DNA of 64,000 nt from Clostridiales bacterium (GTDB taxonomy: Bacteria > Bacillota > Clostridia > Christensenellales > Pumilibacteraceae): contig JAFLVC010000008.1 of the NCBI GenBank assembly GCA_022508505.1, positions 25,954 through 89,953 of the forward strand. Direction: 5' to 3'. The notes beneath the pieces are model-generated. The model saw nothing but the letters and a program-made list of their open reading frames with translations. It searched no databases and had not been told where the DNA came from. The position numbers and the translations under genes are program-made. Positions 8,381-16,918 of this stretch are shown one piece after another. Every line of letters starts with the position of its first letter. The stretch's first letter is position 1.

Positions 8381-8866
8381 TCACATTATTTTGAGCGGAT
8401 AACACAATTCCTCTTGTATTCTCTTTACTTGTTTTAAAGACAGCGAACAGTTTTTTTTGGAAACGCCTTTTCCGTTCAGTTTAAATTGCAGCAAAAACTC
8501 ATTTTCTATATAGATAGGAAGCAATATGGTATTCCACTGAAACTTGTTATATCGGCATTCTTCGATATCCGCCTTTTGCATGCACCACTTAACCTTTTTA
8601 AACCGAACCATTTTAATTTCGCAATCAGTAACGACTACCGTTCCGCTAAACAGAATAATGAGCGCTATTATTATCCACAACCCCGCAATCACAGACGAGA
8701 AAACAATCAAAACGATTATGTAATTTGTTGTTGCATCGAATATATAAGCCAAAAGACAAACTATCGCGAAAAAAACAATAAGCCATGCGGTCAATATGCT
8801 TGCGCCGGCAATCTCCAAATATAACCCATTTTTGAATTTTAAAGTCTTTGTGCCGTCTTGCTGCAT
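8381..8866 (-). CDS. Hypothetical two-helix membrane protein with PH-like domain
   Basis: 161 aa from the ATG at 8866, preceded by GGGGTGA at 4 nt. Two transmembrane helices (about 20-45 and 50-78) are followed by a soluble, beta-rich domain (VVVTDCEIKMVRFKKVKW onward) resembling the small bacterial PH-like domains found after paired helices. It has its own perfect promoter and converges on sigG. It is more AT-rich than its neighbours, which may indicate acquisition. No function is recognisable. Confidence 0.65.
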   Translation of the reverse strand: MQQDGTKTLKFKNGLYLEIAGASILTAWLIVFFAIVCLLAYIFDATTNYIIVLIVFSSVIAGLWIIIALIILFSGTVVVTDCEIKMVRFKKVKWCMQKADIEECRYNKFQWNTILLPIYIENEFLLQFKLNGKGVSKKNCSLSLKQVKRIQEELCYPLKIM

Positions 8867-8892
8867 ATTCACCCCAAAACATTTGCACAGTA

Positions 8893-8921
8893 ATTATATC
8901 AAACGATAATCGCGTTGTCAA
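8893..8921 (-). promoter_or_regulatory. Consensus sigma-A promoter
   Basis: Read on the minus strand: TTGACA (8916-8921), 17 bp, TATAAT (8893-8898). Transcription should start near 8886, about 20 nt before the ATG at 8866. Confidence 0.85.
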
Positions 8922-8964
8922 TATATCATTCGAATGGACGATATTTCCGAGACATAACAAAAAA

Positions 8965-9101
8965 TCCCCACGTCGGTGAGGACATTTTTTTGAATCTTTT
9001 GGCTGTTATGCCGCCTATCGAAAGACAGCGGTACGGGCGCATTTTTTAAAAAATTCTTACATGCAAAATAGACCACGAGCCGTAACCCGTGCCCTATTTC
9101 T
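8965..9101 (-). terminator. Double terminator region after the gene at 9112
   Basis: Two structures lie in the 239-bp gap. The first, at about 9069-9101, is a hairpin with AAATAG/CTATTT and CACG/CGTG arms and a 2x2 mismatch, followed by TTTTGC. The second, at 8965-8982, is TCCTCAC/GTGGGGA (one G-U pair) followed by a T-run and flanked by T-runs on both strands. The 85 nt between them could fold (GCTGT/ACAGC, CCGC/GCGG), so a small RNA is possible but unproven. Confidence 0.55.
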
Positions 9102-9111
9102 GAACTTTTAA

Positions 9112-9345
9112 TTATTTCGTGTTGAGGATTTCCAGCGCGTCCCTGAGCTCTCTCAAATTCTCGCGCTCGATGTCGATGAGAGCCGAGAAGGTACGGAAGT
9201 ACTCCACGTCCTCCGGATTGGGGGTTTCGTGAGTAACAAGCGCCTCGATAAAGCCGGACAGCGAACGCAAGCGCTTCTGCTCCAGCATATCAAGTTCCGC
9301 TTCGCTGTCGCGAATCTTTTTTTCCAAATCGCTTTTCTTTGACAT
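9112..9345 (-). CDS. Small helical protein, function unknown
   Basis: 77 aa, highly charged and almost entirely helical, with two probable coiled-coil segments (3-30 and 52-74) around a short loop containing TPNPEDVEYF. GAGG lies 8 nt before the ATG. It has its own promoter and lies 100 bp downstream of the HPt gene, at the end of the two-component locus. No domain is recognised. Confidence 0.6.
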   Translation of the reverse strand: MSKKSDLEKKIRDSEAELDMLEQKRLRSLSGFIEALVTHETPNPEDVEYFRTFSALIDIERENLRELRDALEILNTK

Positions 9346-9403
9346 AACCTTTACCTCATTGTACTATCCGATATCTGCTGTTACAGACATGGACATCTTA
9401 TGT

Positions 9404-9432
9404 ATTATACCACACGTTCCGCAAAAAGTAAA
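9404..9432 (-). promoter_or_regulatory. Promoter with extended -10
   Basis: Read on the minus strand: TTTACT (9427-9432), 17 bp, TATAAT (9404-9409) preceded by TGG, an extended -10. It serves the small helical protein gene at 9112-9345. Confidence 0.65.
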
Positions 9433-9445
9433 CCGTTTTTCGGTG

Positions 9446-9799
9446 CTATTCTATACTTTTTATGCACTCAATTGTGAGCGCGTGGTCCTCTTTTACCTTT
9501 TCGAGCAGGGGCTCGAGGTCCGAACCGTACTCCGTTCTGCCACGGAGCGCCTCGGTAATAGCGGTCGCGGACTTGCAAAGCCTTGTAAGCGACAGGTTGG
9601 AGCTGACGCCCTTCAAAGTATGTGCGGCGCGGAACGCCTCTTCCATATTGTGCGCAGCCAAGTTGTCGCAAAGATTTTTAAAGCTGGCGTCCTCTGCTAC
9701 CCTTATCAAAAACCTCTTTATGCGATCGTCCGCGCGAAGTCTGCTCATAGCGTCGTTGTAGTCGCCGCCCATTTTTTCATAGCTTTCCTGAACTGTCAT
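9446..9799 (-). CDS. HPt phosphotransfer protein
   Basis: 117 aa. A four-helix HPt domain with the phosphoryl-accepting His in AAHTLKGVSSNL (His60, counting from the ATG at 9799). The second of two adjacent ATGs is preferred because GGAGG lies 5 nt before it. It sits 24 bp after the HD-GYP/GGDEF regulator and in the same operon as the hybrid kinase, so it is the likely intermediate carrying phosphate between kinase receiver domains and the downstream response regulator. Confidence 0.88.
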   Translation of the reverse strand: MTVQESYEKMGGDYNDAMSRLRADDRIKRFLIRVAEDASFKNLCDNLAAHNMEEAFRAAHTLKGVSSNLSLTRLCKSATAITEALRGRTEYGSDLEPLLEKVKEDHALTIECIKSIE

Positions 9800-9823
9800 C
9801 ATGTCCTCCGAAAATACTTTATA

Positions 9824-11872
9824 TTATTGCGTAAGCTTCTTTTCCGCTTCAGTCAAAGCGTTGTAGAATTTGTACGCGTTTTTAGTCGATTTCTTGACCG
9901 CATACGCCGCCTGGTCCGCCATGCGAAGGAGCGCATCGTAATCGCCGTCGCACTCGCTCGAAAGCGCCACACCCATGCTGACGCTGACCGTAAAGCCGTC
10001 AAGCTTTTCATTCGTGATAGCGCGGAAAATACGCTCTATCTGGTGCTCGTCCTTGTAGCGCATGAATATTACGAACTCGTCGCCGCCGAACCTCGAACAA
10101 ATATCTGCGGTACGGGTGTTGGCTATCATGCGGTCGGCAACAGTCTTTATGAGCTTGTTGCCGAAAAGATGACCGTAGTCGTCGTTTGCCCTTTTGAGGT
10201 TGTCGAGGTCGAAGAACACAAGTGCATACTCGTTTTCGCTCGGCGACGACAAAATATTGCTTATCGTGCGCTTTGCGGCTCTGGCATTGAGTAGGTTTGT
10301 AATCTGGTCCTTGTCCGCAAGCACTTCGAGCTGCTGAATTTCTTCGGTCTCCTCGGTTATGTCCAAGCACTTTCCGAGTGCGCCTTCCAATACGGGCTGC
10401 TCGGCATCGTCGCTCCACAGCGCCTGCACGGTAACCTTGTTCCACTTCTGCTCGCCGTGAATGGTCAACAGGTACTTGCCCTCGACGATGGGGTTTTCGG
10501 GCGTGGTGGACTTTATGCGCGACAACAGGTTTTCAAAATCGGCCTTGTCGAACACGCGCGTGCCGAACTCGCTCTCGGCGGGATTGGGGATTTTTTCGGG
10601 AAGCTCCAGATATTCGGCGCTGAAATCGGTGAGCACTATCATCTCGGGCGACGTCACATATTCGAACATTACCTCGCGCGAAAGGCTCGCGAAGAACCTG
10701 AACTTCATACGCTCGTGCTCGAGTAGGCGTATCGTTCTGTTGGACACGTCCGAGCCCGACGCTTTAAGCATGTGCTCCACGTTGTCGCGAGCCCCGCTAT
10801 CCAACGTCTCGGTCGGCGAAGCGCTGTGCAACGCCTCTTTGAGTTCGGCCTGCAAATCCATTAAGCACTGCAAAATCAAAGGGTTAAACGCGCCGCACTC
10901 GCCGTTCATTATCATATCAATAGCCTTCTCGTGCGGATATCCCTCCTTATAGCAACGCTTGCTCGTAAGCGCGTCGTAAACGTCGGCAAGTGCGACGACC
11001 TGCGCAGAAATCGGTATATCGTCGCCTTTGAGCCCGTCGGGATATCCCCTGCCGTCGTAACGCTCGTGATGCCAGCGGCAGATTTCCGCGCTGACTTTGA
11101 CTATCGTTTCGTTGCGGCGCGACGGTATGGCGGCGAGCATCTTCTCGCCCTCTACCGTGTGGCGCTTCATTATCTCGAACTCTTCGGGAGTGAACCTGCC
11201 CGGCTTGTTAAGTATGCTGTCGGGAACCGACATTTTGCCTACATCATGCAGTGCGGAGGCATTGACTATCGTCTTAATGTCCGCCTGCGACAGCTTGTAT
11301 TTGTCTGTAATGAGCACCAAGTGCTTCAGAACCATTTCGGTAAACGTGCTGACGTGCAAAACGTGCAAACCGCTCTCACCGTTTCGAAACTCGACTATGT
11401 GCGACAAAATCTCAATCATGATCTTGTTGTCGCGCTCGCGTTGATAAATCTGCTCCACCAATAGGTCGGACATTTCGCGCTGTTTCAAGGCGAGCATGAA
11501 GTTGCTCATGACGCGGTGCTTGACGGTACGCTCGTCAAACGGACGGCTGATGTAGTCGACGGCGCCGAGGTCGTACGCCCTGTCTATGTACGCCGAGCCC
11601 GTTTCTGCAGATATCATGATGACGGGAATGGTGTTTATCCACCCCTTGTTGTTCATCATCGCCAAGACGTCGAAGCCGTCCATTTCGGGCATTACTATAT
11701 CGAGCAGCATGAGCGAGATTTCAAGCTCATGCTCCTGCAAGATAGCCACCGCTTGCACGCCGTTTTCCGCCTCGATGATGTTAAAGTCATCATATAACAT
11801 ATCGGAAAGCAGAGCGCGGTTAAGCTCGGAGTCGTCTACTATGAGTATGGATTTTTTCTGATTCTGTTCCAT
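9824..11872 (-). CDS. Response regulator with HD-GYP, PAS-like and GGDEF domains
   Basis: 682 aa from the ATG at 11872 (AAAAGGA 9 nt upstream). An upstream TTG at 11881 has no room for a ribosome binding site. Domains: REC (1-125, phosphoacceptor Asp58), HD-GYP phosphodiesterase (HDVGK, then HHERYDGRGYPDGL, about 165-345), a PAS-like fold (about 390-505) and GGDEF (about 515-680). The active site SRFGGDEF is intact and an RTAD inhibitory site lies 5 residues before it. Both c-di-GMP synthesis and breakdown therefore appear possible. It follows the hybrid kinase by 5 bp. Confidence 0.93.
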   Translation of the reverse strand: MEQNQKKSILIVDDSELNRALLSDMLYDDFNIIEAENGVQAVAILQEHELEISLMLLDIVMPEMDGFDVLAMMNNKGWINTIPVIMISAETGSAYIDRAYDLGAVDYISRPFDERTVKHRVMSNFMLALKQREMSDLLVEQIYQRERDNKIMIEILSHIVEFRNGESGLHVLHVSTFTEMVLKHLVLITDKYKLSQADIKTIVNASALHDVGKMSVPDSILNKPGRFTPEEFEIMKRHTVEGEKMLAAIPSRRNETIVKVSAEICRWHHERYDGRGYPDGLKGDDIPISAQVVALADVYDALTSKRCYKEGYPHEKAIDMIMNGECGAFNPLILQCLMDLQAELKEALHSASPTETLDSGARDNVEHMLKASGSDVSNRTIRLLEHERMKFRFFASLSREVMFEYVTSPEMIVLTDFSAEYLELPEKIPNPAESEFGTRVFDKADFENLLSRIKSTTPENPIVEGKYLLTIHGEQKWNKVTVQALWSDDAEQPVLEGALGKCLDITEETEEIQQLEVLADKDQITNLLNARAAKRTISNILSSPSENEYALVFFDLDNLKRANDDYGHLFGNKLIKTVADRMIANTRTADICSRFGGDEFVIFMRYKDEHQIERIFRAITNEKLDGFTVSVSMGVALSSECDGDYDALLRMADQAAYAVKKSTKNAYKFYNALTEAEKKLTQ

Positions 11873-11877
11873 TTTTG

Positions 11878-14800
11878 TCAATCCTTTTTAAGTACGTGTT
11901 TGGCTACGAGTTGTTTGAGCTTTGTCATATCAATCGGCTTGGCGAGGTGCGCATTCATGCCCGATTCCAAAGCCGCTTTAACGTCGTCGTCAAACGCGTT
12001 TGCGGTCATTGCTATAATCGGAATGGTCTTTGCACGCTTGTGCGAGCAAGCGCGAATGGCGCGCGCTGCGGCATGACCGTCCATGACGGGCATTTGCACG
12101 TCCATGAATATGACGTCGTATTTGTCGGGCTCGGAAGCCTCGAACTTTTCGAGCGCCTCTTGCCCGTTGAACGCGACGTCGCACTTGACGCCCTCTATCT
12201 CCAAAAGTTCCAAAAGTATTTCGACGTTTATCTCGTTATCCTCGGCGGCGAGCACGCTCAACCCTTCTATCGAGATATCCTCATTTTCGGGCTCCACCTC
12301 CGCTTCCGTGCCGTCCGCCCTTATCTGAGTGATAGCGCGGCGGAAGTTGGACACGAAGAACGGCTTGGAAAGGAAGAGGTCTATGCCTGCGTCCTTTGCG
12401 TCATTTTCGATGTCTTCGAAGCTGAACGACGTGAGCACCATGATAGGAAGCTCGCGACCTACCTTTTCGCGTATACGCCGCGCCGTTTCAACGCCGTCCA
12501 TTCCCGGCATCTTCCAGTCAACAATGACTATATTGTATTCCTCGCCGTTCTTGACGGAATCTTCCACGGCCTTGACGCCGTCCTTGCCGTTGAGCCTGTA
12601 ATCGATCTCTACGCCGGTATCGGACATGAGCTCTTTGATTTCCATGCAGACGTCTTCTTCGTCGTCGATGACGAGCACGCGCGTCACGTTGTGGCGCGAC
12701 CAGAAGTTTTCGTCCTCGGGGATAGTCGTTGCTATTGCAAGCTCGAGCTCAACCGTGAACTTACTGCCCTTGCCCGGCTCGCTCTCTACCGAAATGGTTC
12801 CGCCCATGAGGTCGACGATATTCTTAGTAATAGCCATACCGAGACCTGTGCCTTGGATACCCTTTGTCTTGTCGGTCGTCTCGCGGCTGAACGGCTCGAA
12901 TATGGTCTTTAAGTATTCGGGGCTCATGCCTATGCCGTTGTCCTCGACGGTGAACCTTAAATGCGCGTGATTGCTGACCTTTTGTTTGAGGAGCTCCACG
13001 TTCATCTTTATAGCGCCGCCCGGCTGCGTGTACTTGACCGCATTGGACAGAATGTTTAGCATAATCTGATTGAGCCTCAGCTTGTCGCCCATGACAAACT
13101 CGGGGAGCGTTCCTTTTGTGTGTACGTCAAACGTCTGCTTTTTGGCGTTGGCCTGCGACACGACCATGGAATACAGCTCTTCGACGAACTCGGGCAGACG
13201 GAACTCCGCAATAGCGAGCGACGTTTTTCCGCTTTCGATCTTACTCATGTCGAGAATGTCGTTGATTAGGCTGAGCAAATGCTGACCGGAATAAGTGATT
13301 TTGCGCACGTAGTCGCGCACACGGTCGCCGTTGTCCGCGTCCTTGCCAAGCAAAGTTGCATAGCCGATAATCGCGTTCATAGGCGTTCTTATATCGTGCG
13401 ACATATTGGACAGGAAGTTGCTCTTTGCCGCATTTGCGTTTTCTGCAATGTTGAGCGCCTCTTCGAGCTGCTCGCGCAATTTCTTGTCCTCGGTACGGTC
13501 GGCAAGCATCAATACGTACCTATCCTGACCGCGCACCGACGAGTGATACAGCGACAGCCTGAACCAGTACATTGCGTCCGTAAGTATGTTTTTGAGGCGC
13601 ACTTCCTCATCCCAAGTATAGCCGCTCGGTTTATTCAAAAGCTCTTCCAAAGGCAACGGGTTAAATCCGTCCGCAGCAGTGGGAAGGAGCGAGCGAATAT
13701 TCTTGCGCATAGCCGCCTGCGGAATGCCCAAAACCTGCTCGACGTTGGCGCTGACGTACTCGGCTTCAAGCGTTTCCGGCGAGAACATTATAAACATGTC
13801 GGTGGTGTTGAGCGACAGCAAATCCAACAGGCTGTCACGCGACTTGACCGACGCTTCGGACTGAGCAACCTTACGGCGGCTGTTGATGATGATGAGCGCC
13901 GCGACGACCGCACCGATTACCACGAATATAACCGCCATGACGATAAGGGTAACCGTGCGGAACCAGCTCATGCTCGCGTTAACCACGTCTGTGGGGGCAA
14001 TGCCGAGGAGCATCCAGTCCCAAGCATTATCGGGATCGGTATTTACTCGAGGATCTACCGGCATATATGTAACGTAATACTCGGTGCCGCGAGTCTCAAG
14101 CGTGAACGTGCCGGACTTTTGATTTTTCCAGGCCTTTTCTATTTTATCTACGGATGTGCTTGTTACCTCGCACTGGTCGGACTTTAAGAACGCGAGATAG
14201 TCGGTCTTTACGTAGCTGTTGTCGCCCGAGTGCGCAAGCACCTGCCCATCGGGAAGAATTACATAGCATATACCGTTCGTTCCGAACGTCTGAGCGGACA
14301 AAAGATTACTTACCGTACCCAGCTCGAAGCGAACGCCTATTGCACGGTAGCGAAAGCCTTGAAACGTATTTTCGGCTGTGGGTATGGCGAGCATCAAAAA
14401 GTCCGGCGTTGTGTCGGTCCTGCCTGTTTCGTCCCTGAAGCTCGCGACGCCGCAACGGTCGATTTCGAGCAACGCGTTGACACTGCGCCTTGTGCGAACA
14501 TTGATGGGGTATTGGCTGACAACTATACTGTCTACCGTCTCGCCTTTTTCATTGGATACGGATTCGCTTTCTACGCTCTTTACTTGAACTATATTTTTGT
14601 AATCCGAATAACTTTCGTTAGTAGTCTCGGCGCCGACAAAATAGAATTTGACAAAGTCGAATCTCGAAAGCTGTTCGAGCATGAAGCTGTTGAACTCTTT
14701 TTCGGCGGCGGCTTTGGTTTCAGCGTCGTCGCTGTTCATGTCGGTTACGATATCGTCTATGTACCGCGTCCAGCTCTTTAAAAGGTTGCGGTTGCTCCGG

Positions 14801-14988
14801 AGCTTTTGATAGAAGCCCGAATTTGATTGCGAATATATTTCTGTAAGGTGCTCGACGCTTTCGTCATAAATGAGCTGCGAAGCAAACACCGCATATAAAG
14901 TAGCCACAAGCGTTACGACAATCACGCTTACGGCAATTACTGCTCCGTATATGAATTTTCTGCTTTTGAAAAAACTCTTGTTAATCAT
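11878..14988 (-). CDS. Hybrid sensor histidine kinase with two receiver domains
   Basis: 1036 aa from the ATG at 14988. TM1 (12-36), a large extracytoplasmic Cache-like sensor, TM2 (about 336-362), a PAS-like domain (about 375-500), HisKA with NMSHDIRTPMNAIIGY (His531), HATPase (N box LNILSNAVKY, DNGIGM, GTGLGM), then REC1 (Asp824) and REC2 (Asp963). Upstream in-frame codons are less likely because the kinase-like membrane segment starts here and transcription begins near 15044. The ribosome binding site is weak. Together with the regulator and HPt genes downstream it forms a complete phosphorelay (His-Asp-His-Asp). Confidence 0.94.
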   Translation of the reverse strand: MINKSFFKSRKFIYGAVIAVSVIVVTLVATLYAVFASQLIYDESVEHLTEIYSQSNSGFYQKLRSNRNLLKSWTRYIDDIVTDMNSDDAETKAAAEKEFNSFMLEQLSRFDFVKFYFVGAETTNESYSDYKNIVQVKSVESESVSNEKGETVDSIVVSQYPINVRTRRSVNALLEIDRCGVASFRDETGRTDTTPDFLMLAIPTAENTFQGFRYRAIGVRFELGTVSNLLSAQTFGTNGICYVILPDGQVLAHSGDNSYVKTDYLAFLKSDQCEVTSTSVDKIEKAWKNQKSGTFTLETRGTEYYVTYMPVDPRVNTDPDNAWDWMLLGIAPTDVVNASMSWFRTVTLIVMAVIFVVIGAVVAALIIINSRRKVAQSEASVKSRDSLLDLLSLNTTDMFIMFSPETLEAEYVSANVEQVLGIPQAAMRKNIRSLLPTAADGFNPLPLEELLNKPSGYTWDEEVRLKNILTDAMYWFRLSLYHSSVRGQDRYVLMLADRTEDKKLREQLEEALNIAENANAAKSNFLSNMSHDIRTPMNAIIGYATLLGKDADNGDRVRDYVRKITYSGQHLLSLINDILDMSKIESGKTSLAIAEFRLPEFVEELYSMVVSQANAKKQTFDVHTKGTLPEFVMGDKLRLNQIMLNILSNAVKYTQPGGAIKMNVELLKQKVSNHAHLRFTVEDNGIGMSPEYLKTIFEPFSRETTDKTKGIQGTGLGMAITKNIVDLMGGTISVESEPGKGSKFTVELELAIATTIPEDENFWSRHNVTRVLVIDDEEDVCMEIKELMSDTGVEIDYRLNGKDGVKAVEDSVKNGEEYNIVIVDWKMPGMDGVETARRIREKVGRELPIMVLTSFSFEDIENDAKDAGIDLFLSKPFFVSNFRRAITQIRADGTEAEVEPENEDISIEGLSVLAAEDNEINVEILLELLEIEGVKCDVAFNGQEALEKFEASEPDKYDVIFMDVQMPVMDGHAAARAIRACSHKRAKTIPIIAMTANAFDDDVKAALESGMNAHLAKPIDMTKLKQLVAKHVLKKD

Positions 14989-15032
14989 TTGGGCTCTCGA
15001 AAAACACTTATAGTCTGATATAAACGCACAGA

Positions 15033-15079
15033 ATACGCGTATACGGTACAATTATAGCACAGATAATTTTTATAATCAA
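15033..15079 (-). promoter_or_regulatory. Promoter and 10-bp palindrome for the phosphorelay operon
   Basis: Read on the minus strand: TTGATT (15074-15079), 17 bp, TATAAT (15051-15056), predicted start near 15044. The perfect palindrome ATACGCGTAT (15033-15042) sits immediately downstream of the start, where a repressor could bind. Confidence 0.7.
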
Positions 15080-15154
15080 TGATACAAGATAAAAAACCCG
15101 AAAAATTTTGCAAACTTTTAAATATCGACCGTTTTTCTTTGCCGCACGCTGTAA

Positions 15155-15180
15155 AAATCCCCCACTCTCGTAGGGGATTT
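15155..15180 (-). terminator. Terminator after sigE
   Basis: On the minus strand, AAATCCCC and GGGGATTT pair around a 10-nt loop and are followed by TTTTT. It lies 2 bp after the sigE stop. Confidence 0.85.
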
Positions 15181-15182
15181 AA

Positions 15183-15902
15183 CTATGCTTGAAGCGCTTT
15201 GCTTATATCCTTTTTCAGCCTGAAAATAATTTTCTTTTCCAGCCGCGATATGTACGATTGCGATATGCCTAAGATGTCTGCGACCTCTTTTTGCGTTTTC
15301 TCGTTGGCGCCGCCGAGTCCGAAACGCATCTGCATTATCACCCGCTCCCTGCCGGGAAGTCTGTCGAGCGCTTCGGCGAGCAGGCGCTGCTCGGCCTCGT
15401 TTTCGAGCTCTTTGCCCATCGCGTCGGGATCGGTACCGAGAATGTCTGCCATGACGAGCTCGTTGCCCTCGTAATCGACGTTGAGCGGCTCGTCAAGCGA
15501 GACTTCTGCCCTGAGTCGCACCACGCGCCTTAGGTGCATGAGTATCTCGTTTTCTATACAGCGCGATGCGTACGTCGCGAGCTTAATGTTCTTTTCTGGA
15601 TCGAACGAATTGACCGCCTTAATCAACCCCACGGTGCCTATCGAAATGAGGTCCTCCACGTCCACGCCCGTATTGTCAAACTTGCGCGCAATATAAACGA
15701 CCAGCCGAAGGTTGTGCTCAATCAGCACAGTCTTGACCTTGGGATCGGTTTTTAGCTTTGCGAGCGCTTCCATTTCCTCCTGCGCGCCGAGCGGATGCGG
15801 CAGGCCGTCGCCCGTTGTTATGTAAGCGAGCTCCGCTCCGCCCTCGGCGAGGACGGCTTTTAGCGCCTTTTTCAGTTTTGCAAGCCACTTGACAATCTTC
15901 AT
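15183..15902 (-). CDS. sigE: Sporulation sigma factor SigE (pro-form)
   Basis: 239 aa. A hydrophobic/basic pro-sequence (about 1-25) precedes region 2 ([51 protein letters not shown]) and region 4 ([36 protein letters not shown]). It directs early mother-cell transcription after SpoIIGA removes the pro-sequence. The ATG overlaps the spoIIGA stop by 4 bp, with GGAGGG upstream, so substrate and protease are translationally coupled. Confidence 0.97.
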   Translation of the reverse strand: MKIVKWLAKLKKALKAVLAEGGAELAYITTGDGLPHPLGAQEEMEALAKLKTDPKVKTVLIEHNLRLVVYIARKFDNTGVDVEDLISIGTVGLIKAVNSFDPEKNIKLATYASRCIENEILMHLRRVVRLRAEVSLDEPLNVDYEGNELVMADILGTDPDAMGKELENEAEQRLLAEALDRLPGRERVIMQMRFGLGGANEKTQKEVADILGISQSYISRLEKKIIFRLKKDISKALQA

Positions 15903-16747
15903 ACGCCCTCCGCTACGACCGCCGGGCCCATCAGCAGCTCGTGCGAGCTCGAAAACTTGCCGACAAGTCCCACCATTGCATCTATTTTATGCGGCTCGTC
16001 CGCCGAATAGACCGTAACGTGCGCGGGGCCGATCATGCGCGCGTCAGTCTCGCCCGCCGGCGTTTTAACCTTCATCTTCCTGAAATTATCCACGTTTTTC
16101 AAAAACTCGAATGCCGCTTGTCCGTCCAGCTTTTTGCCGAACCTCTCGCAGTCGGTTATTATTACGGGAAGCCCCGTGACGTCGTCGAAAACGCTGTTTC
16201 CCGTGTCGAGAAAGGCGTCGAAGCGCAGGCGTGCTCCAAGCACCTCGACGTCGGCGGTAAGCTCGTACGGCGCGTGCGCCCTCGCCGCTTGAAGCCGCCT
16301 TATTATGTACCGCGAGCACAAAAATACCGCCGCGCCCGCGCTCAGCACCAAAAACAGCGGATACCGCCGCGAAAACGCTGCCGCCTTTGCAGCGTCCGAA
16401 TATATGACAAGCCCCAAAGCGTAGCACGCCCCGCCGTAAGCGAACGTGCTGCCCAAAAACAATAAACTGCTCGTTATCGGGCGCTTGGTCTTGAAAAACA
16501 TGATAAAGCACAGCACGAGCCACAGCGAGATTTTGACGGCGAACATCGCCGCCGTGTTCAGCCGCATAAACGGATAGAACACCGCGACGACCGTGCCGAC
16601 GGCAGAAGCTGTCAGCAGACGAAAGACGTCGACGCGCTTGTGGCAAAGCCCGACCGCCGTAGCGCCCGCGAGGTATGTAAGCAAAAAGTTGTCCGCAATA
16701 ACAAACTCGATATACATGCCGCGATTGTAGCACTTTTCGCTTGTCAT
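15899..16747 (-). CDS. spoIIGA: Sporulation sigma-E factor processing peptidase SpoIIGA
   Basis: 282 aa. An N-terminal membrane domain with about five helices (to residue 145) is followed by an aspartic protease domain carrying the catalytic motif [14 protein letters not shown] and a later hydrophobic half. It cleaves pro-SigE in the septal membrane in response to the forespore. ATG at 16747 is chosen because AAAGG lies 7 nt upstream. A start at 16717 ([10 protein letters not shown]) would match many homologues but has no ribosome binding site. A Spo0A-box heptamer lies just upstream at 16762-16768. Confidence 0.93.
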   Translation of the reverse strand: MTSEKCYNRGMYIEFVIADNFLLTYLAGATAVGLCHKRVDVFRLLTASAVGTVVAVFYPFMRLNTAAMFAVKISLWLVLCFIMFFKTKRPITSSLLFLGSTFAYGGACYALGLVIYSDAAKAAAFSRRYPLFLVLSAGAAVFLCSRYIIRRLQAARAHAPYELTADVEVLGARLRFDAFLDTGNSVFDDVTGLPVIITDCERFGKKLDGQAAFEFLKNVDNFRKMKVKTPAGETDARMIGPAHVTVYSADEPHKIDAMVGLVGKFSSSHELLMGPAVVAEGV

Positions 16748-16761
16748 TGTCCTTCCCTTTC

Positions 16762-16810
16762 TGTCGAAACGCAAAACCTATTTTGAAGCTTTTGCTCCGA
16801 TTTTGTCGGT
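16762..16810 (-). promoter_or_regulatory. Possible Spo0A boxes upstream of spoIIGA
   Basis: The heptamer TGTCGAA (plus strand 16762-16768) matches the 0A-box consensus exactly, and TGTCGGT (16804-16810) matches 5 of 7. Activation of spoIIG by Spo0A is established in Bacillus. No sigma-A elements could be placed confidently next to them, so this is tentative. Confidence 0.35.
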
Positions 16811-16861
16811 TGCGGTTTTTGCGCTTTCGCCCGCCTCCTATCACTATGCCCCGCACCGATA

Positions 16862-16890
16862 TTGACAACGGCGCGCAAAACGACTATAAT
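16862..16890 (+). promoter_or_regulatory. Consensus sigma-A promoter
   Basis: TTGACA (16862-16867), 17-bp spacer, TATAAT (16885-16890), a perfect match. It drives the two-gene plus-strand unit starting at 16919. Confidence 0.9.
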
Positions 16891-16918
16891 ACATATATTC
16901 TTAAGACGAGGCTCGGCT

